Source of the DNA: Aurantibacillus circumpalustris
Lineage (GTDB): Bacteria > Bacteroidota > Bacteroidia > B-17B0 > Aurantibacillaceae
Length of the DNA stretch: 64,000 nt
NCBI RefSeq assembly: GCF_029625215.1
Contig: NZ_CP121197.1
Span: forward strand, 2,356,001 to 2,420,000
Direction of reading: 5' to 3'
Shown here: piece after piece, positions 1 to 7,472 of the stretch
Position numbering within the stretch: position 1 is the first letter of the stretch
Layout: each line of letters opens with the position of its first letter
The notes under the pieces: generated by a model
What the model was told of the DNA's origin: nothing
What the model saw: the letters and a program-made list of their open reading frames with translations, nothing else
Database searches by the model: none
Program-made: the position numbers and the translations under genes

Positions 1-584
1 TAATAACTAAAAATGCGTTAATAAAAAGAGATTTAGATGTGTTGTCACGTTTAGCAGAACACAATCTCGTACATGTAATGGTGTCTGTTACCGGAACAGA
101 TGAAAAAGTAAAACAACTCTTAGAACCGAGAACTGCAAGCTACAAAAGTAGAATAGGGGTTATTGAAACTTTGTCCAAATATAAAATACCGTGCGGCGTA
201 ATGGTAGCTCCAATTATACCGGGAATAAATTCACATGAAGTTTCTGCTGTGCTTGAACAGGCTGGCAATGTAGGCGCTACAGCTGCGGGAATGACAATTG
301 TGAGATTAAACGGAGCTGTTGGTGATATTTTTAAAGACTGGTTATTTAAGAGTTTTCCTGACAGAGCAGAAAAAGTTTGGTCGCAAATTTGCGACTGTCA
401 TGGCGGTAATGTAAACGATAGTCGATTTGGAGTCCGTATGCGTGGAGAAGGTAAAATAGCTGAATCAATTGCTCAGTTGTACAGAGTGGCAAAAGAAAAA
501 TTTATTAAACCGCTAGAAAATTTTGAATTAAATTGTAATGATTTTAATTACAAGGCAAATCAAATACAATTGAGTTTATTTTAG
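1..584 (+). CDS. PA0069-family radical SAM protein, C-terminal part (5' end outside window)
   Basis: The reading frame is open from base 3, so the gene enters from the left edge. The GTG at 39 is internal, not a start. The visible 193 residues begin ITKNALIKRDLDVLSRLA and continue with HNLVHVMVSVTG, APIIPGINSHE and RFGVRMRGEGKIAESI. These match the C-terminal half of the PA0069/Rv2578c radical SAM family, where the TIM-barrel strands follow the CxxxCxxC cluster motif. That motif would lie upstream and is not visible. The reaction of this family is not established. The gene ends in a TAG and is followed by a degraded palindromic repeat, then convergent hemD. Family assignment is fairly secure; the function is unknown. 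Confidence 0.8.
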   Translation, partial: ITKNALIKRDLDVLSRLAEHNLVHVMVSVTGTDEKVKQLLEPRTASYKSRIGVIETLSKYKIPCGVMVAPIIPGINSHEVSAVLEQAGNVGATAAGMTIVRLNGAVGDIFKDWLFKSFPDRAEKVWSQICDCHGGNVNDSRFGVRMRGEGKIAESIAQLYRVAKEKFIKPLENFELNCNDFNYKANQIQLSLF

Positions 585-591
585 TCAAAAG

Positions 592-645
592 ACTGCCACG
601 GATTACACGAATTAGCGCGAAAGCATTTTCTTTGTGAGAGTTGGT
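592..645. repeat. degraded interspersed palindromic repeat
   Basis: The text between the radical SAM gene and hemD begins GCCACGGATTACACGAATT and ends in GGTGGC, so the termini form an imperfect GCCAC/GTGGC inverted repeat. This pattern (CACGGATTACACGAATT with decayed symmetry) is typical of short intergenic repeats in Bacteroidota genomes. No coding potential is seen. It may act as a bidirectional hairpin between the two convergent genes. Confidence 0.4.
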
Positions 646-692
646 GGCAAAAATCCCGAAGCCAATAGTTATAAGCTCCACCTCTGGGTTAT

Positions 693-1424
693 TTAATTCC
701 CTGAATTTATTTTAGAAGACGGAACTTTTACTTCTAGTTGTTCCACAATGGTGTTTAGTAATCCAATTTCATCGAATGAACTTGGTAAGCCAATATTTTT
801 TATTCCGTAATTTTTTAATTGATTGTAAGTTGTGCTCCCAATGGCAACAAATTTTTGGTCTGCCGCTGGTTTGTATTTTTCTAAGTAGGCTTGAGCGTTT
901 GAAGGACTGGTAAATACAAGTAATTCCGACTGTGGAATTTCAAAATCAATACGGCGGGTTGTTTTGTAAACAAATAAATTGTGACAGATGTTTGTGAAGG
1001 ATAATTGTCTTTGTATAGTTTGCAATGAATCAATTGCTTGTGGAAACAATACAGTGTCGTCCTTAATAAAATCAGCGAATTTTTTAGCAATCAAAGTAAC
1101 ATCAACCCCTTCACCAATAAAATCAGCGGTTTTGCCAAACTCCACTAAGTACTCAGCAGATGAAGGACTCATTACGGCAAATTTAACACCCTCCGCAAGT
1201 TCAGGATTTTGAGCAAAAAAATGACGAATGGAGTTTTTACTAGAAAAAAAGATCCACTTAGTAACGGGTGTATGCGTAAAACGAATTTGACTTACAGTAA
1301 TAAGTGATTCATTTAAAACTTCATAACCCATAGAGTTTAGCTTAATTAAAAGTGGACTTATAGGAGTTAAGTTTCTTGAGATAAAAATGCTTTTCTTATC
1401 AAAGGAAACATCTGAAATTGTCAT
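693..1424 (-). CDS. hemD: uroporphyrinogen-III synthase
   Basis: The 243-residue protein has the two-domain Rossmann-like layout of HemD. An N-terminal segment has IFISRNLTPISPLL, a middle segment has WIFFSSKNSIRHFF (the WxxFTSxNxV-like signature), and the C-terminal half has LLVFTSPSNAQAYLEKY followed by FVAIGSTTYNQLKNYG. These are the typical tetrapyrrole-contacting strands. The enzyme cyclises hydroxymethylbilane with D-ring inversion to uroporphyrinogen III in cytoplasmic haem biosynthesis. The length is normal for the family. Sequence conservation in HemD is always low, so the call rests on overall motif order. No other hem gene lies nearby. A good promoter (TTTG, 22 nt, TATATTTG) sits just upstream on the minus strand. 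Confidence 0.85.
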   Translation of the reverse strand: MTISDVSFDKKSIFISRNLTPISPLLIKLNSMGYEVLNESLITVSQIRFTHTPVTKWIFFSSKNSIRHFFAQNPELAEGVKFAVMSPSSAEYLVEFGKTADFIGEGVDVTLIAKKFADFIKDDTVLFPQAIDSLQTIQRQLSFTNICHNLFVYKTTRRIDFEIPQSELLVFTSPSNAQAYLEKYKPAADQKFVAIGSTTYNQLKNYGIKNIGLPSSFDEIGLLNTIVEQLEVKVPSSKINSGN

Positions 1425-1458
1425 AAACTTAATGCTGTGAATTGTATGATTGTATACA

Positions 1459-1492
1459 CAAATATAAAAAAAATTAAGAAATTTACTTCAAA
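1459..1492 (-). promoter_or_regulatory. promoter of hemD (Bacteroidota -33/-7 type)
   Basis: On the minus strand TTTG (1492-1489) is followed after 22 nt by TATATTTG (1466-1459), matching the TTTG-N17-23-TAnnTTTG consensus of the Bacteroidota primary sigma factor. The predicted start is about 1455, leaving a roughly 30-nt leader before the hemD ATG. Confidence 0.55.
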
Positions 1493-1500
1493 AAAAGCTT

Positions 1501-2538
1501 ATGTCTTTAAGTATATATGGCAAACTGCCTTCTGGTGAACGACTTAGAATAATTAAAAATTCTCCTAATTATAAAAATGGGTCTTTTCAAAATATTTCAA
1601 AAACAAATGCTATGGCAGAAGATGCTTCCTTTTTTAAGACCATGCGCGAGTTTTTAAATAAATCAAAAAATGTAAAGCCTCCAAAAACACTACCCTTTGT
1701 AAAAACAGATCTTAAAAAATTACCAGATGATAAAACCACACTCATTTGGTTTGGACATTCTTCTTATTTATTAAAAATAAATGGCTTAATAATTTTGGTA
1801 GACCCTGTTTTTAGTGGCAACGCAGCTCCTATATCGTTTATGGTGAAAGCCTTTGATGGTTCTAATGAATATCAGCCAGAAGATTTTCCTAAGATTGATA
1901 TTCTTTTATTAACGCATGATCATTACGATCATTTAGATTATAAAACAGTAGTAAAACTTAAACTCAAAATAAATAAAATTGTTTGTTCCTTGGGAGTAGG
2001 CTCACACCTTGAGCATTGGGGATTTTCTCAAAAAATAATTCATGAATTAGATTGGTGGGAAACATTTACTGAACAAGAAATAAATTTGACAGCAACTCCA
2101 GGAAGGCATTTTTCTGGACGCGGAATAAAACGTGGACAAAGTTTATGGTCAGCATTTATTTTAAAAACTAAAAAGTATAATTTGTTTCTGGGAGGAGATT
2201 CTGGATACGATACCCACTTTAAAACTATTGGAGAAAAGTTTGGCCCCTTCGATCTTTCAATTTTGGAATGCGGACAATACAATAAGTCCTGGCCGAATAT
2301 TCACATGATGCCCGAAGAAACTGCCCAGGCCGCGATTGACATTAAATCTAATGTACTATTACCGGTGCATTGGGGAAAATTTACTTTAGCCATGCACGAT
2401 TGGGATGAACCCATAAATCGATTAACGAAAAAAGCCGAAGAACTTAATTTAAAAGTGGCAACGCCAAAAATTGGCGAACCTTTAGTTTTCGAAAAGCCAA
2501 TGCCATCAGAAAAATGGTGGAATTTTAAGAGCAAGTAA
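1501..2538 (+). CDS. MBL-fold metallo-hydrolase, NAPE-PLD/UlaG-like
   Basis: The 345-residue protein is a cytoplasmic metallo-beta-lactamase-fold hydrolase. The metal-binding signature is LLLTHDHYDHLDY (HxHxDH). It is preceded by LIWFGHSSYLLKING and ILVDPVFSGNAAP and followed by a downstream His in PGRHFSGRG, an Asp in FLGGDSGYD and a His in LLPVHWGKF. This order, including HDWDEPINRL near the end, is characteristic of the N-acyl-phosphatidylethanolamine phospholipase D-like branch. There is no signal peptide. The physiological substrate cannot be inferred. The next gene follows after 10 bp, suggesting co-transcription. The ATG at 1501 fits the family start poorly resolved upstream of residue 60. 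Confidence 0.85.
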   Translation: MSLSIYGKLPSGERLRIIKNSPNYKNGSFQNISKTNAMAEDASFFKTMREFLNKSKNVKPPKTLPFVKTDLKKLPDDKTTLIWFGHSSYLLKINGLIILVDPVFSGNAAPISFMVKAFDGSNEYQPEDFPKIDILLLTHDHYDHLDYKTVVKLKLKINKIVCSLGVGSHLEHWGFSQKIIHELDWWETFTEQEINLTATPGRHFSGRGIKRGQSLWSAFILKTKKYNLFLGGDSGYDTHFKTIGEKFGPFDLSILECGQYNKSWPNIHMMPEETAQAAIDIKSNVLLPVHWGKFTLAMHDWDEPINRLTKKAEELNLKVATPKIGEPLVFEKPMPSEKWWNFKSK

Positions 2539-2548
2539 TCCTTTTAAA

Positions 2549-2842
2549 ATGAAAACAAAAAAAATAAGTTTAAGGATTTGTAAAAAGGGACATAAGTATT
2601 CTAAAAGCAGCGATTGCCCGGTATGTCCAATTTGTGAAGCTGAACATAAGCCTGAAAGTGGATTTCTATCATTACTTTCTGCGCCTGCAAGAAGAGCGCT
2701 CGAAGGTAACGGAATTACTAGTTTGAATAGACTTTCGGAGTTTAGTGAAAAAGAGATCTTAAAATTTCATGGCTTAGGGCGGGCATCCCTACCAGTGCTG
2801 AATAAGGCATTAAAAGGTGTGAAATTATCCTTTCGTAAATAA
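2549..2842 (+). CDS. small Zn-ribbon plus RpoA-CTD-like helix-hairpin-helix protein
   Basis: The 97-residue basic protein has two parts. Residues about 10-33 carry CKKGH then CPVCPIC, a likely zinc knuckle. Residues 40-97 (LLSAPARRALEGNGITSLN, then LGRASLPVLNKALK) resemble the C-terminal domain of the RNA polymerase alpha subunit, with its paired HhH motifs that bind DNA or activators. It lies 10 bp after the MBL hydrolase gene and is probably in the same operon. It could be a nucleic-acid-binding or transcription-modulating protein. The role is inferred from the fold only. Such stand-alone proteins are recurrent in Bacteroidota as uncharacterised genes. Confidence 0.6.
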   Translation: MKTKKISLRICKKGHKYSKSSDCPVCPICEAEHKPESGFLSLLSAPARRALEGNGITSLNRLSEFSEKEILKFHGLGRASLPVLNKALKGVKLSFRK

Positions 2843-2920
2843 TCACATAGAGTAGTTGCTTTTTTGTTTAAAAACACGCTCTTAAAATTCTACTATCTTT
2901 ACAAGAGAAACTAATAAGGA

Positions 2921-3739
2921 ATGATAACAGAGAATTATAAAATAGCCGTTTTAATTGATGGAGATAATGCAGAAGCAAATCTTATTGATCAAGTGTTGAA
3001 CGAAGCTTCTAAATTTGGTCGTGTAACTGTAAAGCGTATATATGGCGATTTTACAACGGGACACATGAATAACTGGAAAGATAAATTGAATAGTTACGCC
3101 ATTCGTCCCATTCAAAAATTTGCATATACAAAAGGAAAAAATTCTACCGACACTGCTTTGATTATTGATGCAATGGATATTCTTCACTCAAAATTAGTGG
3201 ATGGTTTTTGTATTGTATCAAGCGATAGTGATTACACTGGAATAGCTCATAGGATGCGTGAAGAAGGTTTGTTTGTGATGGGAATTGGAAAATCGCATAC
3301 ACCCGAGGCCTTTGTAAAAGCTTGTGATAATTTTACCTATACCGAAATTCTTGCACCGAAACAGTACAAGAATGTAAAATCGAAAGAAAATAAAAAGGAA
3401 AAACAACCGAGACATAAAAAGCAAAATCAGGAAGTAAATAAAGTAGTTAAGTCAGATACACCAAACAAATTAGGTTTAACAAATCTTGTTACTAAAAAAC
3501 CGATTGATCTTGATCTTATTGATAGTGCGTTCGAAATGGTGTATGATGACATGACTGGGCAAGCTTTGGCAAGTCAGCTTGGCGCCGCTTTAAAGAAAGT
3601 AGATCCAACATTTGATATACGAAACTATGGGCATTCTTCGCTCGGGGATTTTTTACAAGCCTTAACTCCGCATTTTGAAATTGTCTCTAAAAATGAAAAA
3701 AACGGACAAATTTCAATTAGAAAAGGAAAAGCGCACTAG
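2921..3739 (+). CDS. NYN-domain nuclease-like protein with C-terminal LOTUS/OST-HTH domain
   Basis: Residues about 5-145 form a NYN (LabA/DUF88) PIN-like domain. IAVLIDGDNAE carries the first acidic pair, STDTALIIDAMD the second, and IVSSDSDYTGIAHRM the third cluster, so the expected metal-binding aspartates of a ribonuclease are present. A lysine-rich linker (about 150-185) follows. The C-terminal 80 residues (DLIDSAFEMVYDD ... GHSSLGDFLQAL) match the OST-HTH/LOTUS domain, which binds RNA (G-quadruplex RNA in some members). The protein is presumably cytoplasmic and acts on RNA. The target is unknown. A near-consensus -7 element (TATCTTTA) lies about 20 bp upstream of the ATG. Confidence 0.85.
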   Translation: MITENYKIAVLIDGDNAEANLIDQVLNEASKFGRVTVKRIYGDFTTGHMNNWKDKLNSYAIRPIQKFAYTKGKNSTDTALIIDAMDILHSKLVDGFCIVSSDSDYTGIAHRMREEGLFVMGIGKSHTPEAFVKACDNFTYTEILAPKQYKNVKSKENKKEKQPRHKKQNQEVNKVVKSDTPNKLGLTNLVTKKPIDLDLIDSAFEMVYDDMTGQALASQLGAALKKVDPTFDIRNYGHSSLGDFLQALTPHFEIVSKNEKNGQISIRKGKAH

Positions 3740-3813
3740 TTTAAGAATCGTTTTTTTATAGTTTTATAGTTATGAAGTTCAAAAGAAATTACAGTATTCA
3801 ACTAGCAAAATAT

Positions 3814-3821
3814 TATTTTTG
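3814..3821 (+). promoter_or_regulatory. -7 element (TATTTTTG) before the CLC gene
   Basis: The octamer matches TAnnTTTG exactly. It lies 6 nt before the ATG at 3828, so transcription would begin within a few bases of the start codon. No clear TTTG box is seen 19 bp upstream. Confidence 0.4.
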
Positions 3822-3827
3822 AACGGT

Positions 3828-5609
3828 ATGAAATTTATTTTTTCACTTTTATTTGGCGGAAATAAACCTATTATTTGGATTCAACATAAGCTGAATCCGA
3901 AGCAATTTTTAATTTTTAGTGCGATATTAATTGGACTTACAGCTGGTTTGGCCGCAGTGCTTCTCAAATTATTCGTTCATTTCCTTTTAAAGAATATTTC
4001 TGCTATTTCTAATAACCAGCAAATTTTTATTGCCATGTTTCCAATAGTAGGAATAGCGCTGTGTGCCCTTTATATTCATTACCTAAATGGAAATAAATTG
4101 GGAAAAGGGATTGCGAATATTCTGCATGCCATAGCTAAAAAATCCAGCATTCTACCTAAAGATCAAACTTACAGTCATGTTATTACCAGTGCTCTTACAG
4201 TAGGTTTTGGAGGATCATCAGGATTAGAGTCACCTATTGTGACCACCGGTGCTGCTATTGGATCTAATTTTGGAAGAATTTATAAACTCAGTTATAAAGA
4301 ACGAACTCTTTTATTAGCTTGTGGCGCTGCAGCTGGTATTGCCGGAGCATTTAATACACCCATTGCCGGGGTTTTATTTGCTTTAGAAGTATTAGTTGTT
4401 GAGGCTAACATTACAGCATTTATACCCATTTTAATTTCAGCTGCATCGGGCGCCTTATGCTCTAAAGTAATTTTGCAAGAAGACGTGTTGCTGAATTTTA
4501 GATTAAGAGAACCTTTTGACTATATCAATGTTCCGTTTTATCTTTTGTTAGGGATTGTTTGTGGACTCAGTTCTTATTATTACGCTAAAACTTTCATTAG
4601 AACTGAAAATTATTTTAAGAAGTTTGAGAATAGAAAAATACTGAGAGTGTTGGTTGGTGGTGTTGGACTTTTTGTTTTGATTTGGTTAATTCCACCTCTA
4701 TTTGGTGAGGGCTATAACAGTATTAAACTGCTTGCGAATTTTAATGCAGAATCTGTTTTTAGAAATTCAGGTTTATCCTTTATAAAGTTTACAAAACCAA
4801 TTCTATATTTATCATTAATCTGTGTAGTTCTTTTAAAGCCTATTGCCACAGCATTTACGGTGGGAAGTGGAGGTAATGGTGGAAATTTTGCGCCTTCTTT
4901 ATTTATGGGGGCTTTTGTTGGTTTTCTATTTTCTTCTCTCATTACTGATTTAGGAATTCCACTACCTGTAAGTAATTTTACACTTGTTGCAATGGCTGGA
5001 ATTTTAAGTGGTGTATTTCATGCACCCTTAACAGGTATATTTATTATTGCTGAGGTTACTGGCGGTTATGAACTCATTATTCCGTTGATGATGGTTTCCG
5101 CATTGAGTTATGCTGTTTCAATTTATTTTATGCCGATGAGTATTGACATGATGAAATTAGTGGAAAAAGAAAAAATTGTCACAACAAATATGGATTCCTA
5201 TTTACTAAGCAATATCGATCTTAGCGAATTTGTCGAAAGTGATTTTTCAGAGGTAAAGCACGATGCCACTTTGAGGGGATTGGTAGAATTTATTGCTGTA
5301 TCAAAAAGAAATATTTTTCCTGTATTGGATAAGAATGGGGGATTAAAGGGGTTGATAACTGTTGATGATATACGTGAGGTAATGTTTAAACAAGCTCTTT
5401 ACGATAAAATAACGGTAAAGGAATTGATGCGTAGACCTTCTTATATAATCACCGAAAAAGATGACATTCGTTCCGCGATGAAATTATTTGATGAATCGCA
5501 TCTTTGGAATATACCTGTAGTGATGAATGGTATTTACAGAGGTTTTATTTCAAAATCTACAATTCTTGAGAAGTACAGAGAAGTTTTGATTAAAACTTCA
5601 TTGGATTAA
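3828..5609 (+). CDS. CLC-family chloride channel or Cl-/H+ antiporter with CBS domains
   Basis: This is an integral membrane protein of 593 residues from the ATG at 3828. An in-frame TTG nine bases earlier lies in the -7 element and is less likely to be the start. CLC signatures are present: GSSGLESP carries the gating glutamate (about residue 134) in the GxExP loop, followed by CGAAAGIAGAFNTPIAGVLFALE and, later, GSGGNGGNFAPSLFMGA (GxFxP) and GVFHAPLTGI. About ten membrane helices precede a cytoplasmic pair of CBS domains (about residues 450-590), which often bind adenine nucleotides. Presence of the gating Glu is compatible with either channel or exchanger. The downstream neighbours are unrelated. 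Confidence 0.92.
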   Translation: MKFIFSLLFGGNKPIIWIQHKLNPKQFLIFSAILIGLTAGLAAVLLKLFVHFLLKNISAISNNQQIFIAMFPIVGIALCALYIHYLNGNKLGKGIANILHAIAKKSSILPKDQTYSHVITSALTVGFGGSSGLESPIVTTGAAIGSNFGRIYKLSYKERTLLLACGAAAGIAGAFNTPIAGVLFALEVLVVEANITAFIPILISAASGALCSKVILQEDVLLNFRLREPFDYINVPFYLLLGIVCGLSSYYYAKTFIRTENYFKKFENRKILRVLVGGVGLFVLIWLIPPLFGEGYNSIKLLANFNAESVFRNSGLSFIKFTKPILYLSLICVVLLKPIATAFTVGSGGNGGNFAPSLFMGAFVGFLFSSLITDLGIPLPVSNFTLVAMAGILSGVFHAPLTGIFIIAEVTGGYELIIPLMMVSALSYAVSIYFMPMSIDMMKLVEKEKIVTTNMDSYLLSNIDLSEFVESDFSEVKHDATLRGLVEFIAVSKRNIFPVLDKNGGLKGLITVDDIREVMFKQALYDKITVKELMRRPSYIITEKDDIRSAMKLFDESHLWNIPVVMNGIYRGFISKSTILEKYREVLIKTSLD

Positions 5610-5678
5610 TGTTGTAACTTTTTTAAAAACAAAACATTATACAACTGACATTAAAAAAACCGGAACCAATTTTACGAA

Positions 5679-5948
5679 ATGAAATTTATTTATAAAGTAC
5701 TCATCGTTTTATTTACACTTACAGCCTACCAAACGTACGCTCAGGATGATATGTTTAAAAAAGACCGCAAACGCGTTTGGCGTAAGTGGCGGAGCAACAG
5801 ACAGTCGTACAATCCGTATTTAGATAAGAAAGCTAAAAATAAGCCGAGTGCAAAAATAGCAAGGAGTAGTAAAAAAGATGATAGAAAAATAAACAGGGCG
5901 GTTAGAAAACAAAAGAAAAAACTAAAAAAGAAAAATCCTCATCACTAG
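5679..5948 (+). CDS. small basic secreted protein of unknown function
   Basis: The 89-residue protein begins with a clear signal peptide (MKFIYKVLIVLFTLTAYQTYAQ, cleavage after A21 or Q22). The remaining 67 residues are extremely rich in Lys and Arg, with almost no hydrophobic core. It is likely exported to the periplasm and unfolded or nucleic-acid/envelope-binding, but no family is recognised. The stop codon overlaps the stop codon of the convergent downstream gene through a shared CTAG, so the two coding regions overlap by 4 bp. Confidence 0.6.
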   Translation: MKFIYKVLIVLFTLTAYQTYAQDDMFKKDRKRVWRKWRSNRQSYNPYLDKKAKNKPSAKIARSSKKDDRKINRAVRKQKKKLKKKNPHH

Positions 5949-6607
5949 TTTGTCTTTTTCTTCGGATTGGCGCTCAATTTTCCACTTCGCCACGAATTAA
6001 TAAACTCCGCCCACTTTATAGGATTCAATAAATTATTCATAGGCTGCTGGCCACTAGTATAAACCTTTGTGTAATAGGCTTGCATAACGTATTTGTAATT
6101 TTCAGAAGCACTGGCAGTTTGTGTTCTTTCGAGATAAGAAAGTTCCTCACGTGTTAAATTTTTGTCGGCGCGATCTCCGTCCGTATCATTTAAATCTAAA
6201 GCAAGAAAGGCTCTTTTGAATTCATCACGTGTCGGCCATGAGTATATTTCAACAGTAGGTAATTCGAATGTATCTTTTGTGAGCACTTGAATGGCGTAAT
6301 AATATTTTTGCTTTAGAGTGTCAGAAATTTTATAAGATCTGCTTTTGTGTGTTATTGAAGAAAATTGAATTTCATCACCAGATTTAATAATCAGACTAAA
6401 AAAACCGTTTACAAGACTCACCGTGCCGCGTTCTGTGCCTTTAATAACGATGGAAACAAATGGAATGGGTGTTAAACTATCCTGATCTAGCACCATACCC
6501 GAGAATTGGATAAGAGTAGGGGGAGATTTAGCAACTGATTTGGTTTGTGCTATTCCTAATGCTGTAACTAAACACAGTGCGATTATCGTTTTAATTCTTT
6601 TTTTCAT
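5945..6607 (-). CDS. secreted carboxypeptidase-regulatory-like (CarbopepD_reg_2) domain protein
   Basis: The protein has 220 residues from the ATG at 6607; the in-frame GTG at 6616 is less convincing. A signal peptide (KKRIKTIIALCLVTALGIAQ) is followed by FSGMVLDQDSLTPIPFVSIVI and GTERGTVSLVNGFFSL. This is the beta-sandwich pattern of the carboxypeptidase D regulatory-like domain that Bacteroidota fuse to TonB receptors and other surface proteins. Here it stands alone with a C-terminal charged region of unknown role (YLERTQTASASENYKY). It is probably periplasmic or outer-membrane associated. It is convergent with the small basic protein gene and shares overlapping TAG stops with it. Confidence 0.7.
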   Translation of the reverse strand: MKKRIKTIIALCLVTALGIAQTKSVAKSPPTLIQFSGMVLDQDSLTPIPFVSIVIKGTERGTVSLVNGFFSLIIKSGDEIQFSSITHKSRSYKISDTLKQKYYYAIQVLTKDTFELPTVEIYSWPTRDEFKRAFLALDLNDTDGDRADKNLTREELSYLERTQTASASENYKYVMQAYYTKVYTSGQQPMNNLLNPIKWAEFINSWRSGKLSANPKKKTN

Positions 6608-6736
6608 ATCTGGCACTGATTATTGTTTAGATGGTAATTTTAACAATTTGATTAGGTTAAAAATAATCATAGTTTTGGTGAGGTGAAAACTCTTAACATA
6701 TTTTGGGCGCACCTAACATTGAAGCTTAATTTAAAC

Positions 6737-6744
6737 TAAATTTG
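6737..6744 (+). promoter_or_regulatory. -7 element (TAAATTTG) before the outer-membrane beta-barrel gene
   Basis: It is an exact TAnnTTTG match, with the ATG at 6750 starting 5 nt after the final G. This implies a leaderless or nearly leaderless transcript. Confidence 0.45.
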
Positions 6745-6749
6745 TAGCG

Positions 6750-7466
6750 ATGTCAAGATTTATTTTATACCTGATAATTTTGTTTTTTTCGTGGCATTTT
6801 TCATTTTCTCAGAATTGGAATACTCCCAAAAAAAGCTTGAAGCCGGTTGAAAAAAGACACGCGAAGAAAACCAATCTTGGTTTTGGATTTGGCGTTACGC
6901 GCAGCGTTGTTTATTTAGCACGAAATGTAAAACCTGATAATGACGCAACTGGATTTAATACGTCTCTAGTATACGGCGGTTCTAAATTATTAAGGATTTG
7001 TCTTGAATATACGCGCTATGCAAAAATTGATATAGCGCCTACCTGGTATAACATTAATGCGAATACAATTGAGTTGAATGCGCAAGCCTTAGCACGTTTC
7101 AGGAGTAAGAAAGCTTATTTTTACCCAATGCTTGGTGTTAGTTACAATACGTTTGCCGGAACATATACTGGTATAAACGATTACTTAAATCTTGGAAAGC
7201 TTTATGAAAAAAACGAACGGGTAGTAGCTAGTTGGATAGGGATCAACGTAGGAACGGGGTATGAGTATTATTTTAAACCTGGCAGTATTTTTCTGGATTA
7301 TAAAATGCGAATAGGTTTAACCAAGGGGACTAATCAAATCAATATTCAAGATGTATGCATATCAGCAGGCTTGAGGTTTAATTTAAGGGCGCCATCTTTC
7401 TACAGTATTTTTGCTTACAAAGGAACTCGTAGTCGGTATTTGCTAGATACAAGCGATGAAGATTAA
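6750..7466 (+). CDS. outer-membrane beta-barrel protein, porin-like
   Basis: The 238-residue protein has a signal peptide (FILYLIILFFSWHFSFSQ) and alternating hydrophobic/polar strands with many aromatic residues (for example FGFGVTRSVVYLA, LARFRSKKAYFYPMLGVSYN, VGTGYEYYFKPGSIFLDYK). It closes with LRFNLRAPSFYSIFAY. This is typical of small Bacteroidota beta-barrels with about 8 strands. No ligand can be assigned. It is followed after 6 bp by the antiporter gene, so the two may be co-transcribed, although a functional link is not evident. Confidence 0.65.
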   Translation: MSRFILYLIILFFSWHFSFSQNWNTPKKSLKPVEKRHAKKTNLGFGFGVTRSVVYLARNVKPDNDATGFNTSLVYGGSKLLRICLEYTRYAKIDIAPTWYNINANTIELNAQALARFRSKKAYFYPMLGVSYNTFAGTYTGINDYLNLGKLYEKNERVVASWIGINVGTGYEYYFKPGSIFLDYKMRIGLTKGTNQINIQDVCISAGLRFNLRAPSFYSIFAYKGTRSRYLLDTSDED

Positions 7467-7472
7467 AACCTA

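Noticed and set aside
585-692. tRNA or riboswitch in the gap after the radical SAM gene
   Set aside because: No tRNA arms or aptamer-like conserved core are present; the gap matches a decayed palindromic repeat. No tRNA was recognised elsewhere in the window either.
5611-5645. GTTGTA/TACAAC hairpin after the CLC gene as a terminator
   Set aside because: The stem is 6 bp with a loop of over 20 nt and no U tract follows.
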